Made by a program: the position numbers and the translations under genes. From the NCBI GenBank assembly GCA_964445815.1, contig CAYULW010000002.1:1-64000 (forward strand): DNA of 64,000 bases. The letters are read 5' to 3'. Positions 16,868-24,654 of this stretch are shown one piece after another; the first letter of the stretch is position 1; the number at the start of each line of letters is the position of its first letter. The notes below the pieces were generated by a model. The model searched no databases and was not told where the DNA came from. It saw nothing but the letters and a program-made list of their open reading frames with translations. The stretch is from CAYULW01 sp964445815 (lineage in GTDB: Bacteria; Bacteroidota; Bacteroidia; Flavobacteriales_E; Vicingaceae).

Positions 16868-17443
16868 TTATCTCTTTTGACCAACCGCAATGGAGCCATT
16901 GGCTGTTTTATTGAATCCGATTTCCTTGATTTGAAAATGCTTCATTTGAAACCATCCGAAGTACAAGTTTCCATTCCTTTTAAGCTGAAACCCAAAATAA
17001 TCGGTAAATGCATGACTTGACCAATGTTGATTTCCTGAGACATATGGCCCTGACCCTGAATATGTCACCTGATCGTACCAATCGTAATTTGCCGAGTCGA
17101 AGATAAGGTCTCCGAATTCAACAAAATCCATTACCGGACTATTTTTTAAATAGGTAAACTTTGTCGTATCTACTATTGATTTTATAGAGCCTGAGTAATA
17201 AACAGTTTGATTGCTAATTGTGATTGCTTTAGTGAGCTCAAAATCAAAATTAAAGTCACCGTCAATATCATAGAAGATCGTATCGGTTGTATTATCAGTA
17301 CTATCTATAGAAAATACCTGATAAAAGATGGTACTTTGAGTTGTACTGCTCAAATTACTGTCTTCTTCCTTTCTGCAATTTGAAAAAAGGAATACATTAA
17401 AAATGGCTAACAATGTCAAGAAAAGTCTCAGGTCTTTATTCAC
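16868..17443 (-). CDS. Hypothetical outer lipoprotein
   Basis: About 191 aa from GTG 17443, which places a good lipoprotein signal at the very N-terminus (LFLTLLAIFNVFLFSNCRK, lipobox FSNC). A longer GTG start at 17482 would add 13 residues before the signal. The mature part is beta-rich with many Asp, Ser and Thr (TIFYDIDGDFNFDFELTKAI) and resembles small Bacteroidota surface lipoproteins of unknown role. It ends 2 bp before the DinB-like gene, so the three genes form one unit. Confidence 0.65.
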   Translation of the reverse strand: MNKDLRLFLTLLAIFNVFLFSNCRKEEDSNLSSTTQSTIFYQVFSIDSTDNTTDTIFYDIDGDFNFDFELTKAITISNQTVYYSGSIKSIVDTTKFTYLKNSPVMDFVEFGDLIFDSANYDWYDQVTYSGSGPYVSGNQHWSSHAFTDYFGFQLKRNGNLYFGWFQMKHFQIKEIGFNKTANGSIAVGQKR

Positions 17444-17549
17444 TTGCAAAATATATGAATAGGGAATGACCTCCTCATGCACTGGATCATTCTACCTAGA
17501 AAGATAGCCATAATCAGGCAAAGAAAACGGCTTGGCTTTAGGATGAAGT

Positions 17550-18830
17550 CTAATACTTGACGATTCTCATCCAATTCGGCAAATGATGGTATCCCTCGTA
17601 TCGTGATTTGAATACGTTCTTGTATATCACTTCATCATTGCGAATGACCCAAAGTACACCTGGATTCTGCTCCTCAACAAAGTAAGTGTCAGAATCAATA
17701 AATTCAACCAAGCCTTCGTTGACCGTATGAATGTTATTGACTTTAAATACAGAGTCTCCGATAAATGAGAACTTCTCATTGCTTAAATCATAACTGACAA
17801 TGTTGTTTTGAAAGTCTCCTGCATGCACAAGTTCCGATTCATCTTTGATGCGTCTGGCATTTTTTATTTTAGAACCCGGCCATGTTCTGAAGGTATTATT
17901 ATTGAATAAAACCAATACGCTGTCGTTTAAAAAGTCGATGTCATGTTGGTGCACAAAGGGTCCTTCTATCAGGTCTATCAACTCATTTGTAGAAGGTCTG
18001 TAATGCAAAATGGTCGAAATGTTTCTTAAGCTGATAAAAACATCATCTTCCTGATAATATTTAGTGGTCTTTAAAGCAGGTTGAACATCATTAAGATGTA
18101 TGGGTTCATGAGTTTGTGCTGATTTTAGGAGGTAATTGGCAATATTGTTTTCTTTAAGAATATCGGTTATGGATTTGTCGAACAGCATGTCTCCTGTTTC
18201 ATGATCAAACTTCGTGATTCTATAATCGTTGTAAAAGACTTTTTCTCCTGCTAAACTGTATGTTCCTCCCGACATACCACGTCGATTTGTACAGGCCCAA
18301 ATGTCTCCCTCCTTATTTAAATTCATTCCATGATGAACAACCAGAGAGTCGTTTTGCCAAATGATATTTTCTGCCGAATCGAGCTTGGTTAAGCCCGGTT
18401 TTGCCCAATAATAATAATTGTAAATTAAGGAGCCATCAGGATGCAATATTGGGTTGATGATTCTTGCAACTTCATCCCAAGGGTTGTCAACCGTCCACTT
18501 TCTTAAAATGGAATCATTCTTTAGGTTAAGCAATACTATTGACCGCAAGTCATTCGTGTCTGAATAGGTAGCCAAAACAATAAGGTCTTTTTCCAATTGG
18601 TTGATCGGTTTGAATTTTAAAGGTGTGGGGATAAAGGTTTGTGGTAGTGATTTGACCTCCTCAACAGATTCGCCAAACAGATCAGGAAAGGAATACATGA
18701 ATTTTATTGGCTCGTTAAACACTCCGAAGTCCTTTTTTTCAGTTGAAATCTGATTGACCATCCAACCGAATAAAGACAGGAGGAAGAGAGAAATGACTAA
18801 TGTTGAGAATATTTGAAGTACTTTTTTCAT
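17550..18830 (-). CDS. Arylsulfotransferase (ASST)-like protein
   Basis: 426 aa with one N-terminal membrane anchor (about 7-25). The body resembles bacterial ASST-type beta-propellers: HHGMNLNKEGDIWACTNRRG, ITKFDHETGDMLFDKSI, HLNDVQPA, DVFISLRNISTILHYRPSTNELI and FVHQHDIDFLNDSVLVL. Family members include enzymes that transfer sulfate between phenols, but many homologues are uncharacterised. Likely periplasmic, tethered to the inner membrane. Function is inference from the fold. Confidence 0.72.
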   Translation of the reverse strand: MKKVLQIFSTLVISLFLLSLFGWMVNQISTEKKDFGVFNEPIKFMYSFPDLFGESVEEVKSLPQTFIPTPLKFKPINQLEKDLIVLATYSDTNDLRSIVLLNLKNDSILRKWTVDNPWDEVARIINPILHPDGSLIYNYYYWAKPGLTKLDSAENIIWQNDSLVVHHGMNLNKEGDIWACTNRRGMSGGTYSLAGEKVFYNDYRITKFDHETGDMLFDKSITDILKENNIANYLLKSAQTHEPIHLNDVQPALKTTKYYQEDDVFISLRNISTILHYRPSTNELIDLIEGPFVHQHDIDFLNDSVLVLFNNNTFRTWPGSKIKNARRIKDESELVHAGDFQNNIVSYDLSNEKFSFIGDSVFKVNNIHTVNEGLVEFIDSDTYFVEEQNPGVLWVIRNDEVIYKNVFKSRYEGYHHLPNWMRIVKY

Positions 18831-19064
18831 TTTACAGAAATTGCATTAATGCCTTGATTTTATCTCTTGTTCAAGACTGAAGTCGCCAAAGTTATCAGTA
18901 TTTTATTTAATCTTTATTCTAAAAAGTGTTGAAGTTTTACGACAAACGATTTTATAGAGAGTTGTGGATTTTGAGCATCAGATGAGCATTTAAATTCAAC
19001 TCATAAACGGATACAGAACTGAAATTTACGGGCCTTAATCTACGAGAAGATGATTCTTTAAGCT

Positions 19065-19766
19065 CTATTTAATTTTGTTTCCTTTTTCATCATAGTTCTC
19101 AAATGGAAAGTAATCCAAGACATCATACTCCCAAACATTAGTTGGAAAAATCACCACAAGATTAGCGGTTTTATCACCTATGTTTTTAAATGCGTGGGGA
19201 ACCATGGGTGGAATATTAACGATATAAGGAGCAGAGATAGTAAAGATGGTATCTCCAAGAGCATACAATATGTCTCCTTCTAACAAAACATGAGATTCTT
19301 CTCCTTTATGTGTATGCATTGGAGGTGCTCCTCCGGGAAAAGTTTCGGTAATGCCGATAACAAGATTTTGATAGCCATGTTTATAGCCTTCCATAACGTG
19401 CACGTATTCACCCGGGCCGGGATTGATGGCAGGTAAGTCCTCAACTTTTGCAGCATAATCTTTCCAATTCTTCAAATTCTTTGTTTCATAACCGGAAGGA
19501 ACGGTTCTTCTTTCTAATACCTTGTGATTATGATGTTGAGCATGTAAGTAATCAATAATGGAGTCCGGGACGGTTTTTATTTCATCTACCAGTTTTGCTA
19601 TGGAAAAAGTTTCTTTTACAGAATGATCATGAGAGTGATTTGCTGACCCATGATTATGTTCATGTTCTTCGGTAGTTTTTTGCTGTTTTACATTTTGCCC
19701 CTGTTCACAAGAAATAAGACCAATAGCAAATAATATTAAAATGTTGATGTTAAGTCGATGTCTCAT
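19065..19766 (-). CDS. Cupin-domain lipoprotein with His-rich N-terminus
   Basis: 233 aa. A lipoprotein signal (INILILFAIGLISCEQ, lipobox LISC) is followed by a histidine-rich segment EHEHNHGSANHSHDHS (about 34-50) and then a C-terminal cupin: PPMHTHKGEESHVLLEG contains the HxH...E metal ligands, and IPPMVPHAFKNIG the second motif with the last His. Probably exported and metal-binding; the His-rich linker could buffer zinc or nickel. Whether it is an enzyme is unknown. Upstream is a TGCACT/AGTGCA hairpin at 19769-19788. Confidence 0.78.
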   Translation of the reverse strand: MRHRLNINILILFAIGLISCEQGQNVKQQKTTEEHEHNHGSANHSHDHSVKETFSIAKLVDEIKTVPDSIIDYLHAQHHNHKVLERRTVPSGYETKNLKNWKDYAAKVEDLPAINPGPGEYVHVMEGYKHGYQNLVIGITETFPGGAPPMHTHKGEESHVLLEGDILYALGDTIFTISAPYIVNIPPMVPHAFKNIGDKTANLVVIFPTNVWEYDVLDYFPFENYDEKGNKIK

Positions 19767-20102
19767 AATGCACTATTTTATCAGTGCAAGGTAGTTTAAA
19801 TTATACATAAAACATAAACTTACTCTTTTCCGGTATTAGATTATCTATAATGCTATTGCTCTTCGTGTAATAAATGTGCTAATCAATTTGAGCCTTGCTT
19901 ATCCCAGCTTTAGAAATGATAAAAGCAGCGAAAAAGCACTCTAAAATGCTAAGTGGAACGGCAAGAGTTAGAATGTTATATGGCAATACACTCATATTAA
20001 TCTCATTACAATGGCTTGTTATCTAGTCCTCAATAAACGAGTTTCCTGCACCGTCATAATGGAAGCAATGAACAAAGCAAGAATACTAGTATCTCTAATT
20101 TT
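19767..20102. other. Intergenic region with gene relics and a possible degenerate cassette site
   Basis: 336 bp. In frame right after the stop of the 20103 gene, 25 residues (with SILALFIASIM and ending LLRTR) remain open and end at a TAA inside AGATAACAAGCC (minus strand, about 20024-20010), which looks like the first half of an attC-like site. Beyond it a 38-codon frame starting MSVLPYNILTLAVPL (19879-19995) is hydrophobic. These look like relics of a membrane-protein gene; none is convincing as a functional gene. Confidence 0.35.
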
Positions 20103-20522
20103 TTAGTCAAATGGAATCAAGTCAGGTTCGATGAATTGTAATTTGGCCTTTGCATTGTTATAGATATCAAATCCATAATGACAGCTTATTAGTTCCTTGA
20201 ATTTGAACTTTAATTGGGAATGTTTCGAAATGAAATCTTTAAAATTTTCAGAATTTGACCTAAGCACATAATGATAGACTGCTTTTATTGCTGCGACCGT
20301 TAAAGTTGAATTGTACTTGTCAGGCGCACCAACAAAGTCAACATACTTTTTTAATTGATTCTGTATATTTTCCATAGCTTGATCAATACCATACTTGTTG
20401 ATATGAATCCACGCCAGTCTAATGTGTGCTTCATGCGAAAAAATCTCTGGTTTCAATTCACAATTATCGAATTGCGTTTCAAATTCATAGTCTGTCATTT
20501 TGAGGTGCTCTTCCATTATCAT
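20103..20522 (-). CDS. Conserved hypothetical protein
   Basis: 139 aa, soluble. It contains FSHEAHIRLAWIHINKYG, NSTLTVAAIKAVYHYVL and a late LISCHYGFDIY. The pattern HEAHxRLAW recurs in small bacterial hypothetical proteins I have seen but cannot name. Alternative start at 20516. It lies 7 bp after the GNAT gene on the same strand, so the pair is co-transcribed. Confidence 0.65.
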   Translation of the reverse strand: MIMEEHLKMTDYEFETQFDNCELKPEIFSHEAHIRLAWIHINKYGIDQAMENIQNQLKKYVDFVGAPDKYNSTLTVAAIKAVYHYVLRSNSENFKDFISKHSQLKFKFKELISCHYGFDIYNNAKAKLQFIEPDLIPFD

Positions 20523-20529
20523 ATAAGTA

Positions 20530-21084
20530 TTATTGTGAGTTGTTTATTTTTTCAAAATCTTCTCTGGTCAATCTATATCGGTTCACTGTTTGCTCAAAGT
20601 TAAGAGTACCTGGTATGGTTGTGTGGGTTTTTAGCCATTCAAATCCCACCTTTAGAAGTGTTTGATTTGGTGCAGGGTTATGAGCATAGGGTTCGCAATA
20701 GAGCACCTTAAGTTGTAAACGTTCAAAGAAAACAGGAAGAGACTGCAGTACCATTGCAGTTCCAATCCCTTTTTGTCTGTTCTTCGATGACCAGAGGTGC
20801 AGATGCATTTTTGCTTCCTCTCCGTACTTAATATCGCTGGCATTACAATGTCCTGCGGCTTTACCATTAATTGTGAGAATCATAGCCAGAGAAGACTTTT
20901 CAGAGTCGGGTAGATGAACTTGTGCATTTAATCGTCTTGTCAATTCAGATCGGGTTGGTAGTTTATTGAGATCAACACCCATTCCCATCAAGAAATCCGG
21001 TTTGGCATTTAACCAATAGTCTACGATCAACTTAATGTCATCTACAGTTAAGTCTCTAACTTCTATTTTGGGGAGGTTTATCAT
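20530..21084 (-). CDS. GNAT-family N-acetyltransferase
   Basis: 184 aa. GNAT features: an N-terminal RDLTVDDIKLIVDYWL, central AMILTINGKAAGHCNAS and MHLHLWSSKNRQKGIGTAMVLQ (acetyl-CoA loop with the Q/RxxGxG/A-type RQKGIG), then VLYCEPYAHNPAPNQTLLKVGFEWL, which is motif B as in RimJ/RimL-type enzymes. Acetyl acceptor unknown. Only 37 bp separate it from the next gene upstream, including a short GTTAAC-containing stretch (21113-21120) that may be a truncated cassette site. Confidence 0.85.
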   Translation of the reverse strand: MINLPKIEVRDLTVDDIKLIVDYWLNAKPDFLMGMGVDLNKLPTRSELTRRLNAQVHLPDSEKSSLAMILTINGKAAGHCNASDIKYGEEAKMHLHLWSSKNRQKGIGTAMVLQSLPVFFERLQLKVLYCEPYAHNPAPNQTLLKVGFEWLKTHTTIPGTLNFEQTVNRYRLTREDFEKINNSQ

Positions 21085-21121
21085 TTTGTTTTAATCTATC
21101 AATTCTACTCGTGTTAACCGT

Positions 21122-21592
21122 TTATTTTTCCCAACTGTTTGCATGGTTTTCGATTATTGCTTTAGAAGAAGTGCTGCTTACCAAATCTTGAAACTCCCAC
21201 AATGAAGAACTCATACCGGATACAAAAAAACTTATCCTTTCAGTTAATCCTTCTTCATTCTTAAAATCAATGAGGTATTCATAAAATTGAAAGCCCATGA
21301 TTCTCAGATTACTTAATGTAAGTTTTATTCTTACAATGTTTGTAATGCTAATGTTTCGCTCATTTTTTGTGTTCTTTAGAATCAGGTGGTCAGTATTGAA
21401 AAATAAGTTGTAAGATTTTTTATAAGTCCATTGCGCCCATTTGATTCCCAATATGATAACTCCGGATAAGGCAAAGTATTTAAAAATGGGGTATTCACGA
21501 AGAAGAACAAAAAGGATTATGCCGCCAAATAGACTTATTAGCAAAGGAAATATTACTTTCAATTCAGAATTGTTCTTTGAAAGGGCCTTCAT
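21122..21592 (-). CDS. Two-helix membrane protein with PH-like tail, unknown function
   Basis: 156 aa. Two hydrophobic helices (about 13-30 and 37-52) are followed by a cytosolic beta-rich domain (LFFNTDHLILKNTKNERNISI, IVRIKLTLSNLRIM) reminiscent of bacterial PH-like domains. It is the last well-bounded gene of cassette cluster 1: CGAAGTTAAC lies before it and GTTAACCG after it. Confidence 0.6.
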   Translation of the reverse strand: MKALSKNNSELKVIFPLLISLFGGIILFVLLREYPIFKYFALSGVIILGIKWAQWTYKKSYNLFFNTDHLILKNTKNERNISITNIVRIKLTLSNLRIMGFQFYEYLIDFKNEEGLTERISFFVSGMSSSLWEFQDLVSSTSSKAIIENHANSWEK

Positions 21593-21613
21593 TTTTAAAC
21601 TTTCATAATTGGA

Positions 21614-21723
21614 CGAAGTTAACTTTTTCTAAGGCAATGGGACTGTGACTAATTGGGGAGTTAGTGGAGTGAATGGTTCAGTAAATTAGGTCGGAGCATT
21701 TGCTATAGCTCTTGTTAGCGGTA
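21614..21723 (-). repeat. attC-like site S1
   Basis: 110 bp. The minus strand starts TACCGCTAAC-AA (21723-21712), continues with CTATAGCAAATGC, and ends in GTTAAC (21623-21618). The outer TACCGCTAAC matches perfectly (10/10) the complement of the bases just upstream of the adjacent lipoprotein gene (22343-22352), as expected for one cassette. Confidence 0.6.
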
Positions 21724-21728
21724 GTTTT

Positions 21729-22331
21729 TTATTCAGTGTCAGTCAAAAAATAAGTCATATCAAAAACAAACATTAAGACTATAGTTTTTTGATAGATCGA
21801 TTTTTCAAGATCAGACTTGTCGATTGATGCTTTTATTCCGCCTGCAATTAATCCTGGACTAATACCTGGCATTTCTCTGCATAATTCTAATGAAGTGCCA
21901 AATGCGTAATATGCTGATTCTTCATCCAATGATGATTGAGTTTTTATATATTTATCAATAAAGCAATCTAATTGCTTTTTTCTTAAAAGTTCCTCTTCAT
22001 TAAGCTGCATCTTATCTCTTACTTCAACCGCATTATTCTTTTGTTCAAATATTGGGAACTTACCATTCGGTTGTTCAAAAAAACCTAGAATGTCATAATA
22101 TTGATTTGATAGAGTTTCGGTTTTATCTGTTATCTTATTTTTTGAAAAATAATTCTCGAATAAAGGTTTTATATTATCCCAATCGATTCCCTTCTCTTCC
22201 ATTAAGGCATCTAAGCATTGTTCTGTTTCAATCTCGTCTTGTGAGTAATTAGCAAACTTATCCGATAAATTCTGACAGGATAGTATATTGAAGCAAATAG
22301 TCAGTTTAATTAGAAATATAGATTTTTTCAT
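21729..22331 (-). CDS. Hypothetical lipoprotein (cassette gene)
   Basis: 200 aa. N-terminal lipoprotein signal FLIKLTICFNILSCQN (lipobox ILSC), then a helical, acidic domain with QDEIETEQCLDALMEEKGIDW and a late PGISPGLIAGGIKASI. Four other cysteines suggest disulfides. No family recognised. The gene is flanked by perfectly complementary ends: TACCGCTAAC before the start and its complement just after the stop. Confidence 0.65.
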   Translation of the reverse strand: MKKSIFLIKLTICFNILSCQNLSDKFANYSQDEIETEQCLDALMEEKGIDWDNIKPLFENYFSKNKITDKTETLSNQYYDILGFFEQPNGKFPIFEQKNNAVEVRDKMQLNEEELLRKKQLDCFIDKYIKTQSSLDEESAYYAFGTSLELCREMPGISPGLIAGGIKASIDKSDLEKSIYQKTIVLMFVFDMTYFLTDTE

Positions 22332-22342
22332 ATTGTAGTAAT

Positions 22343-22545
22343 TACCGCTAACGTTTACTGTATGGTGTCGTTGTGGTTTTCATAAAGATATTATTTGCAG
22401 TTTAGCACCAAGCAAAAACCGCTTGGCGGTTTTGTTTCTTTGTTCTTTTTCAAAATCCGCTAGCGGATTTTGCGACTCTCAAATAGAGTAGAACTTCCTT
22501 AACTGCCAATCCCACAATGCACTATACAGATTGTTGTGTGGAGTG
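22343..22545 (-). repeat. attC-like site S2
   Basis: 203 bp. Minus strand: CACTCCACACAAC-AA, arm CTGTATAGTGCATTGTGG (22529-22512), a spacer with a perfect palindrome around AAAATCCGCTAGCGGATTTT (22451-22472) and a second stem AAAACCGC/GCGGTTTT (22415-22433), then the returning arm (22376-22358) and GTTAGCGGTA. The arms pair at about 15 of 18 positions with a one-base asymmetry. Closely related to site S3. Confidence 0.65.
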
Positions 22546-22550
22546 TTTAT

Positions 22551-22829
22551 TTAACTGATTAGTAATTTTTTAATAGGTTCATTAAGTGCATTAAAAATTT
22601 CTTTTTTATCTTCAGGCAAATCATCTTCACTAATTGAAAGAAACAAAAGGTACGAAACAGGAACATCTAAGGCAGCACAAATCTTTTCAATATTATTCTT
22701 ATGTGGGAAAGTTTGATTTGTTTCTATCTGACTTAAAGCATTTATAGACAAATCACAAAGATTAGATAAATCTCTTTGTCCCATTTTTTTAGATTTTCTA
22801 AGTGTTTTTATTGCAGTCCCTAATTCCAT
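22551..22829 (-). CDS. XRE-family HTH regulator
   Basis: 92 aa. The N-terminal 65 residues are a lambda-repressor-type helix-turn-helix: IKTLRKSKKMGQRDLSNLCD, LSINALSQIETNQTFP, NNIEKICAALDVPVSYLL. The short tail (EDDLPEDKKEIFNALNEPIKKLL) is common in Bacteroidota XRE proteins. It is the last gene of a three-gene cassette and probably represses its own unit, as in many toxin-antitoxin or defence modules; that role is inference. Confidence 0.88.
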   Translation of the reverse strand: MELGTAIKTLRKSKKMGQRDLSNLCDLSINALSQIETNQTFPHKNNIEKICAALDVPVSYLLFLSISEDDLPEDKKEIFNALNEPIKKLLIS

Positions 22830-22850
22830 ATGTAAATATTATTAGTTGCA

Positions 22851-23033
22851 TCAAAAGTCATCAGTAAAAAGCCTTATAAAGTCTTTGCTTAACTGTAATA
22901 TTTGGATAAACCTTTTGACGAATTTATTATAATTATTTTCCTTTTTTGAAAGTAATTCTATTAATTCTAATTTATGTTCAGGTGATAAATCACTCTGTTT
23001 GATTCTAGATATGAGTACATTTTTGTTTTCCAT
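22851..23033 (-). CDS. Small hypothetical protein
   Basis: 60 aa, charged and helical (SPEHKLELIELLSKKENNYNKFVKRF). Its start codon lies inside the preceding gene, overlapping it by 67 bp in another frame, and it ends 21 bp before the XRE gene. There is no later start in frame. The overlap suggests translational coupling, or that one of the two calls is wrong. Confidence 0.45.
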   Translation of the reverse strand: MENKNVLISRIKQSDLSPEHKLELIELLSKKENNYNKFVKRFIQILQLSKDFIRLFTDDF

Positions 23034-23677
23034 GAGATTCTCTTTAATAAATATTCTATTTTTATTAAAGCTTCTCTGATTAATTTTAAAGTATAAGAGA
23101 AGCCATTTTGATTAAATGTTAATCTTATACTTTCGTCCTCTTCGTCTGGATATATGTAATAGTTGGAGTTATTAAAACTTTGCGTGCTAAAAACTAAAGT
23201 TTTACTGTTGCACTTTTTTGAAATAATGAATTTAATATTTCCGAGAAAAGAATATGATGAGCAACTTCTATTAGAATTTGTTTCAGATTCTATTAAATCA
23301 TAGAAAAATTTTAAAACTAGATCTTTATCTATTTGCGATACAAGTAATTCAGATATTGATAGATTTTCGCCATTGTGAACAAATTTTTTGAAGAAATCAT
23401 CAAGTGACAATTTAAACTCTTCTGATTGGTTATAATAATTTGTTTTTGACTTTTTGTGAAACTGTTTAACAGACTTATAATACTGCTCAGCAAGAAAATC
23501 AAGTTGTTTTTTAGTTAAGTAGTAGCTAAAATTATGAGTAGGGACTTTATAGCCGCCTTCAAGAAGGATGTCAATTACATTCTGTTTATTTAATCGTAAT
23601 CTTTTCGCAACACGTTGTAAGGTTATCTGAGTTTTTTCTCCAAAATAAGATTCGAAAAGGCTATAAATGTTATCCAT
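22967..23677 (-). CDS. Hypothetical protein with IF2-N-like N-terminus
   Basis: 236 aa from ATG 23677 (MDNIYSLFESYF); the frame extends upstream into the attC-like site, which is not protein-like. The segment QITLQRVAKRLRLNKQNVID followed by ILLEGGYKV and YLTKKQLDFL resembles the small helical N-terminal domain of initiation factor IF2, also seen in some accessory proteins. The rest is Ser/Asn/Phe-rich without a recognised domain. First gene of the cassette that ends with the XRE regulator; the cassette may be a toxin-antitoxin or defence module (inference). Confidence 0.6.
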   Translation of the reverse strand: MDNIYSLFESYFGEKTQITLQRVAKRLRLNKQNVIDILLEGGYKVPTHNFSYYLTKKQLDFLAEQYYKSVKQFHKKSKTNYYNQSEEFKLSLDDFFKKFVHNGENLSISELLVSQIDKDLVLKFFYDLIESETNSNRSCSSYSFLGNIKFIISKKCNSKTLVFSTQSFNNSNYYIYPDEEDESIRLTFNQNGFSYTLKLIREALIKIEYLLKRISWKTKMYSYLESNRVIYHLNIN

Positions 23678-23770
23678 GCTTCGTAATTTTTTTACAAATA
23701 TAATTAAAACTCTAAAAATACAAGTAAAACTTGTAATATATTTTAATATTATATCTTTTAAATGTATTGT

Positions 23771-23979
23771 GAAATTGCACACAACGGTTTGGCTATGTGG
23801 AGTGCGGATATTGAAAGCCGAACCTTTCAATCTTGCACAGACGGTAGCCAAAGCTGCGTTTTGTGTGTTTAAATTTATTCAACAAAAACGTCAAAGCGGA
23901 GCTTTGGCGGAATAGAAGCACTGACCTTTCGGTTTGCACTTCCACCCGCATTACGTATAGGTTTTGTTGTATGTAGTGC
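23771..23979 (-). repeat. attC-like site S4
   Basis: 209 bp. The minus strand starts GCACTACATACAAC-AA (23979-23964) and ends GTTGTGTGCAATTTC (23785-23771), with a shared motif CAAACCGAAAG inside. The first 14 bases match the complement of the bases just before the DUF1643-like gene (24564-24577) at 13 of 14 positions. Confidence 0.65.
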
Positions 23980-23984
23980 TTTTT

Positions 23985-24545
23985 TCATAATTCAGACACT
24001 TTTTTCAGTTCATTTCCATAACCCCAAACTTGTCCATGTTTTGGGTTTCCTGCTTTGGTTATTTTATCCACGTAGAAAACTTGATTTTTGTATTCAGTTA
24101 AAATTTTTTTCGTTTCCGATTTTAATTTCTCGTATTCTTGGTAAAGTCCACTTGGGTGATTTCCCCAAGCAATTATTACATTCTTATTTTTTCCGCAATA
24201 TTCATTTAAAGTCCGAATGTTTTCTTGGTCAATTATAGATTCCTTAAATTCTTTTAGTCTGCTTGAGTCGGTCAAGTAATTTGGTATTAAGTTCAGAATT
24301 GTAATTGTCCCAACATTTTTAAATTCCGAATATTTTTCTCGGTTTCTGTAAATGTAATTTGAAACGTTAAAAACTGTCTTATCCGAAATTATTTGGTCCG
24401 CTCTACTTGGATTTTTGAGTATGACCGTAATTCCGTCCGATTTGTTTTTGTCGATTTCTAAATTCAGCCAATATCGTTTTCCGTTTTCACTTTTCAAGTC
24501 CACTTTTGTTACGAAATCAGGATATTTATATGTCGGTTTTTTCAT
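23985..24545 (-). CDS. DUF1643-like protein (first cassette gene)
   Basis: 186 aa, soluble. The pattern VILKNPSRADQIISDKTVFN, a middle ITILNLIPNYLTDSSRL, ENIRTLNEY, NVIIAWGNHPSG and a C-terminal TKAGNPKHG matches the DUF1643 fold (normally MLNPS...NLFP...AWG...TKxGxPRHP). Its role is unknown; members are often found on mobile DNA. It sits between the leader palindrome and site S4 and is flanked by 14-base complementary ends (13/14). Confidence 0.78.
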   Translation of the reverse strand: MKKPTYKYPDFVTKVDLKSENGKRYWLNLEIDKNKSDGITVILKNPSRADQIISDKTVFNVSNYIYRNREKYSEFKNVGTITILNLIPNYLTDSSRLKEFKESIIDQENIRTLNEYCGKNKNVIIAWGNHPSGLYQEYEKLKSETKKILTEYKNQVFYVDKITKAGNPKHGQVWGYGNELKKVSEL

Positions 24546-24563
24546 TTCACAACGGTTTTTCGG

Positions 24564-24604
24564 GCATTACATACAACATCAGAATAAACGGAATTCCGTT
24601 TATT
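24564..24604 (-). repeat. Leader palindrome P1 of cassette cluster 1
   Basis: A perfect palindrome with core ATAAACGGAATTCCGTTTAT, followed on the minus strand by CTGATGTTGTATG, where GTTG begins the first cassette. The same core plus TGAYGTTG occurs at 50826-50849 and 59158-59177, always between a backbone gene and the first cassette. It may be the entry site, or a bidirectional terminator reused as one. Confidence 0.65.
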
Positions 24605-24654
24605 TCTTCTATAGTAAAACTACAAATTATCGAAGTGACTAATTACTAGAGAGA

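Larger units (their letters stand above)
21113..24604 (-). mobile_element. Cassette cluster 1 (attC-like sites)
   Basis: On the minus strand: leader palindrome (24583-24604), DUF1643-like gene, site (23771-23979), three-gene XRE cassette, site (22343-22545), lipoprotein gene, site (21614-21723), membrane-protein gene, and a truncated site (21113-21120). Each gene is bracketed by matching AAC/GTT ends. It lies directly downstream of the symporter gene and is read in the same direction. No recombinase is present. Confidence 0.6.

Noticed and set aside
23667..23915. Plus-strand 82-codon frame across site S4
   Set aside because: It runs through the inverted-repeat site and the 5' end of a minus-strand gene; no protein features.
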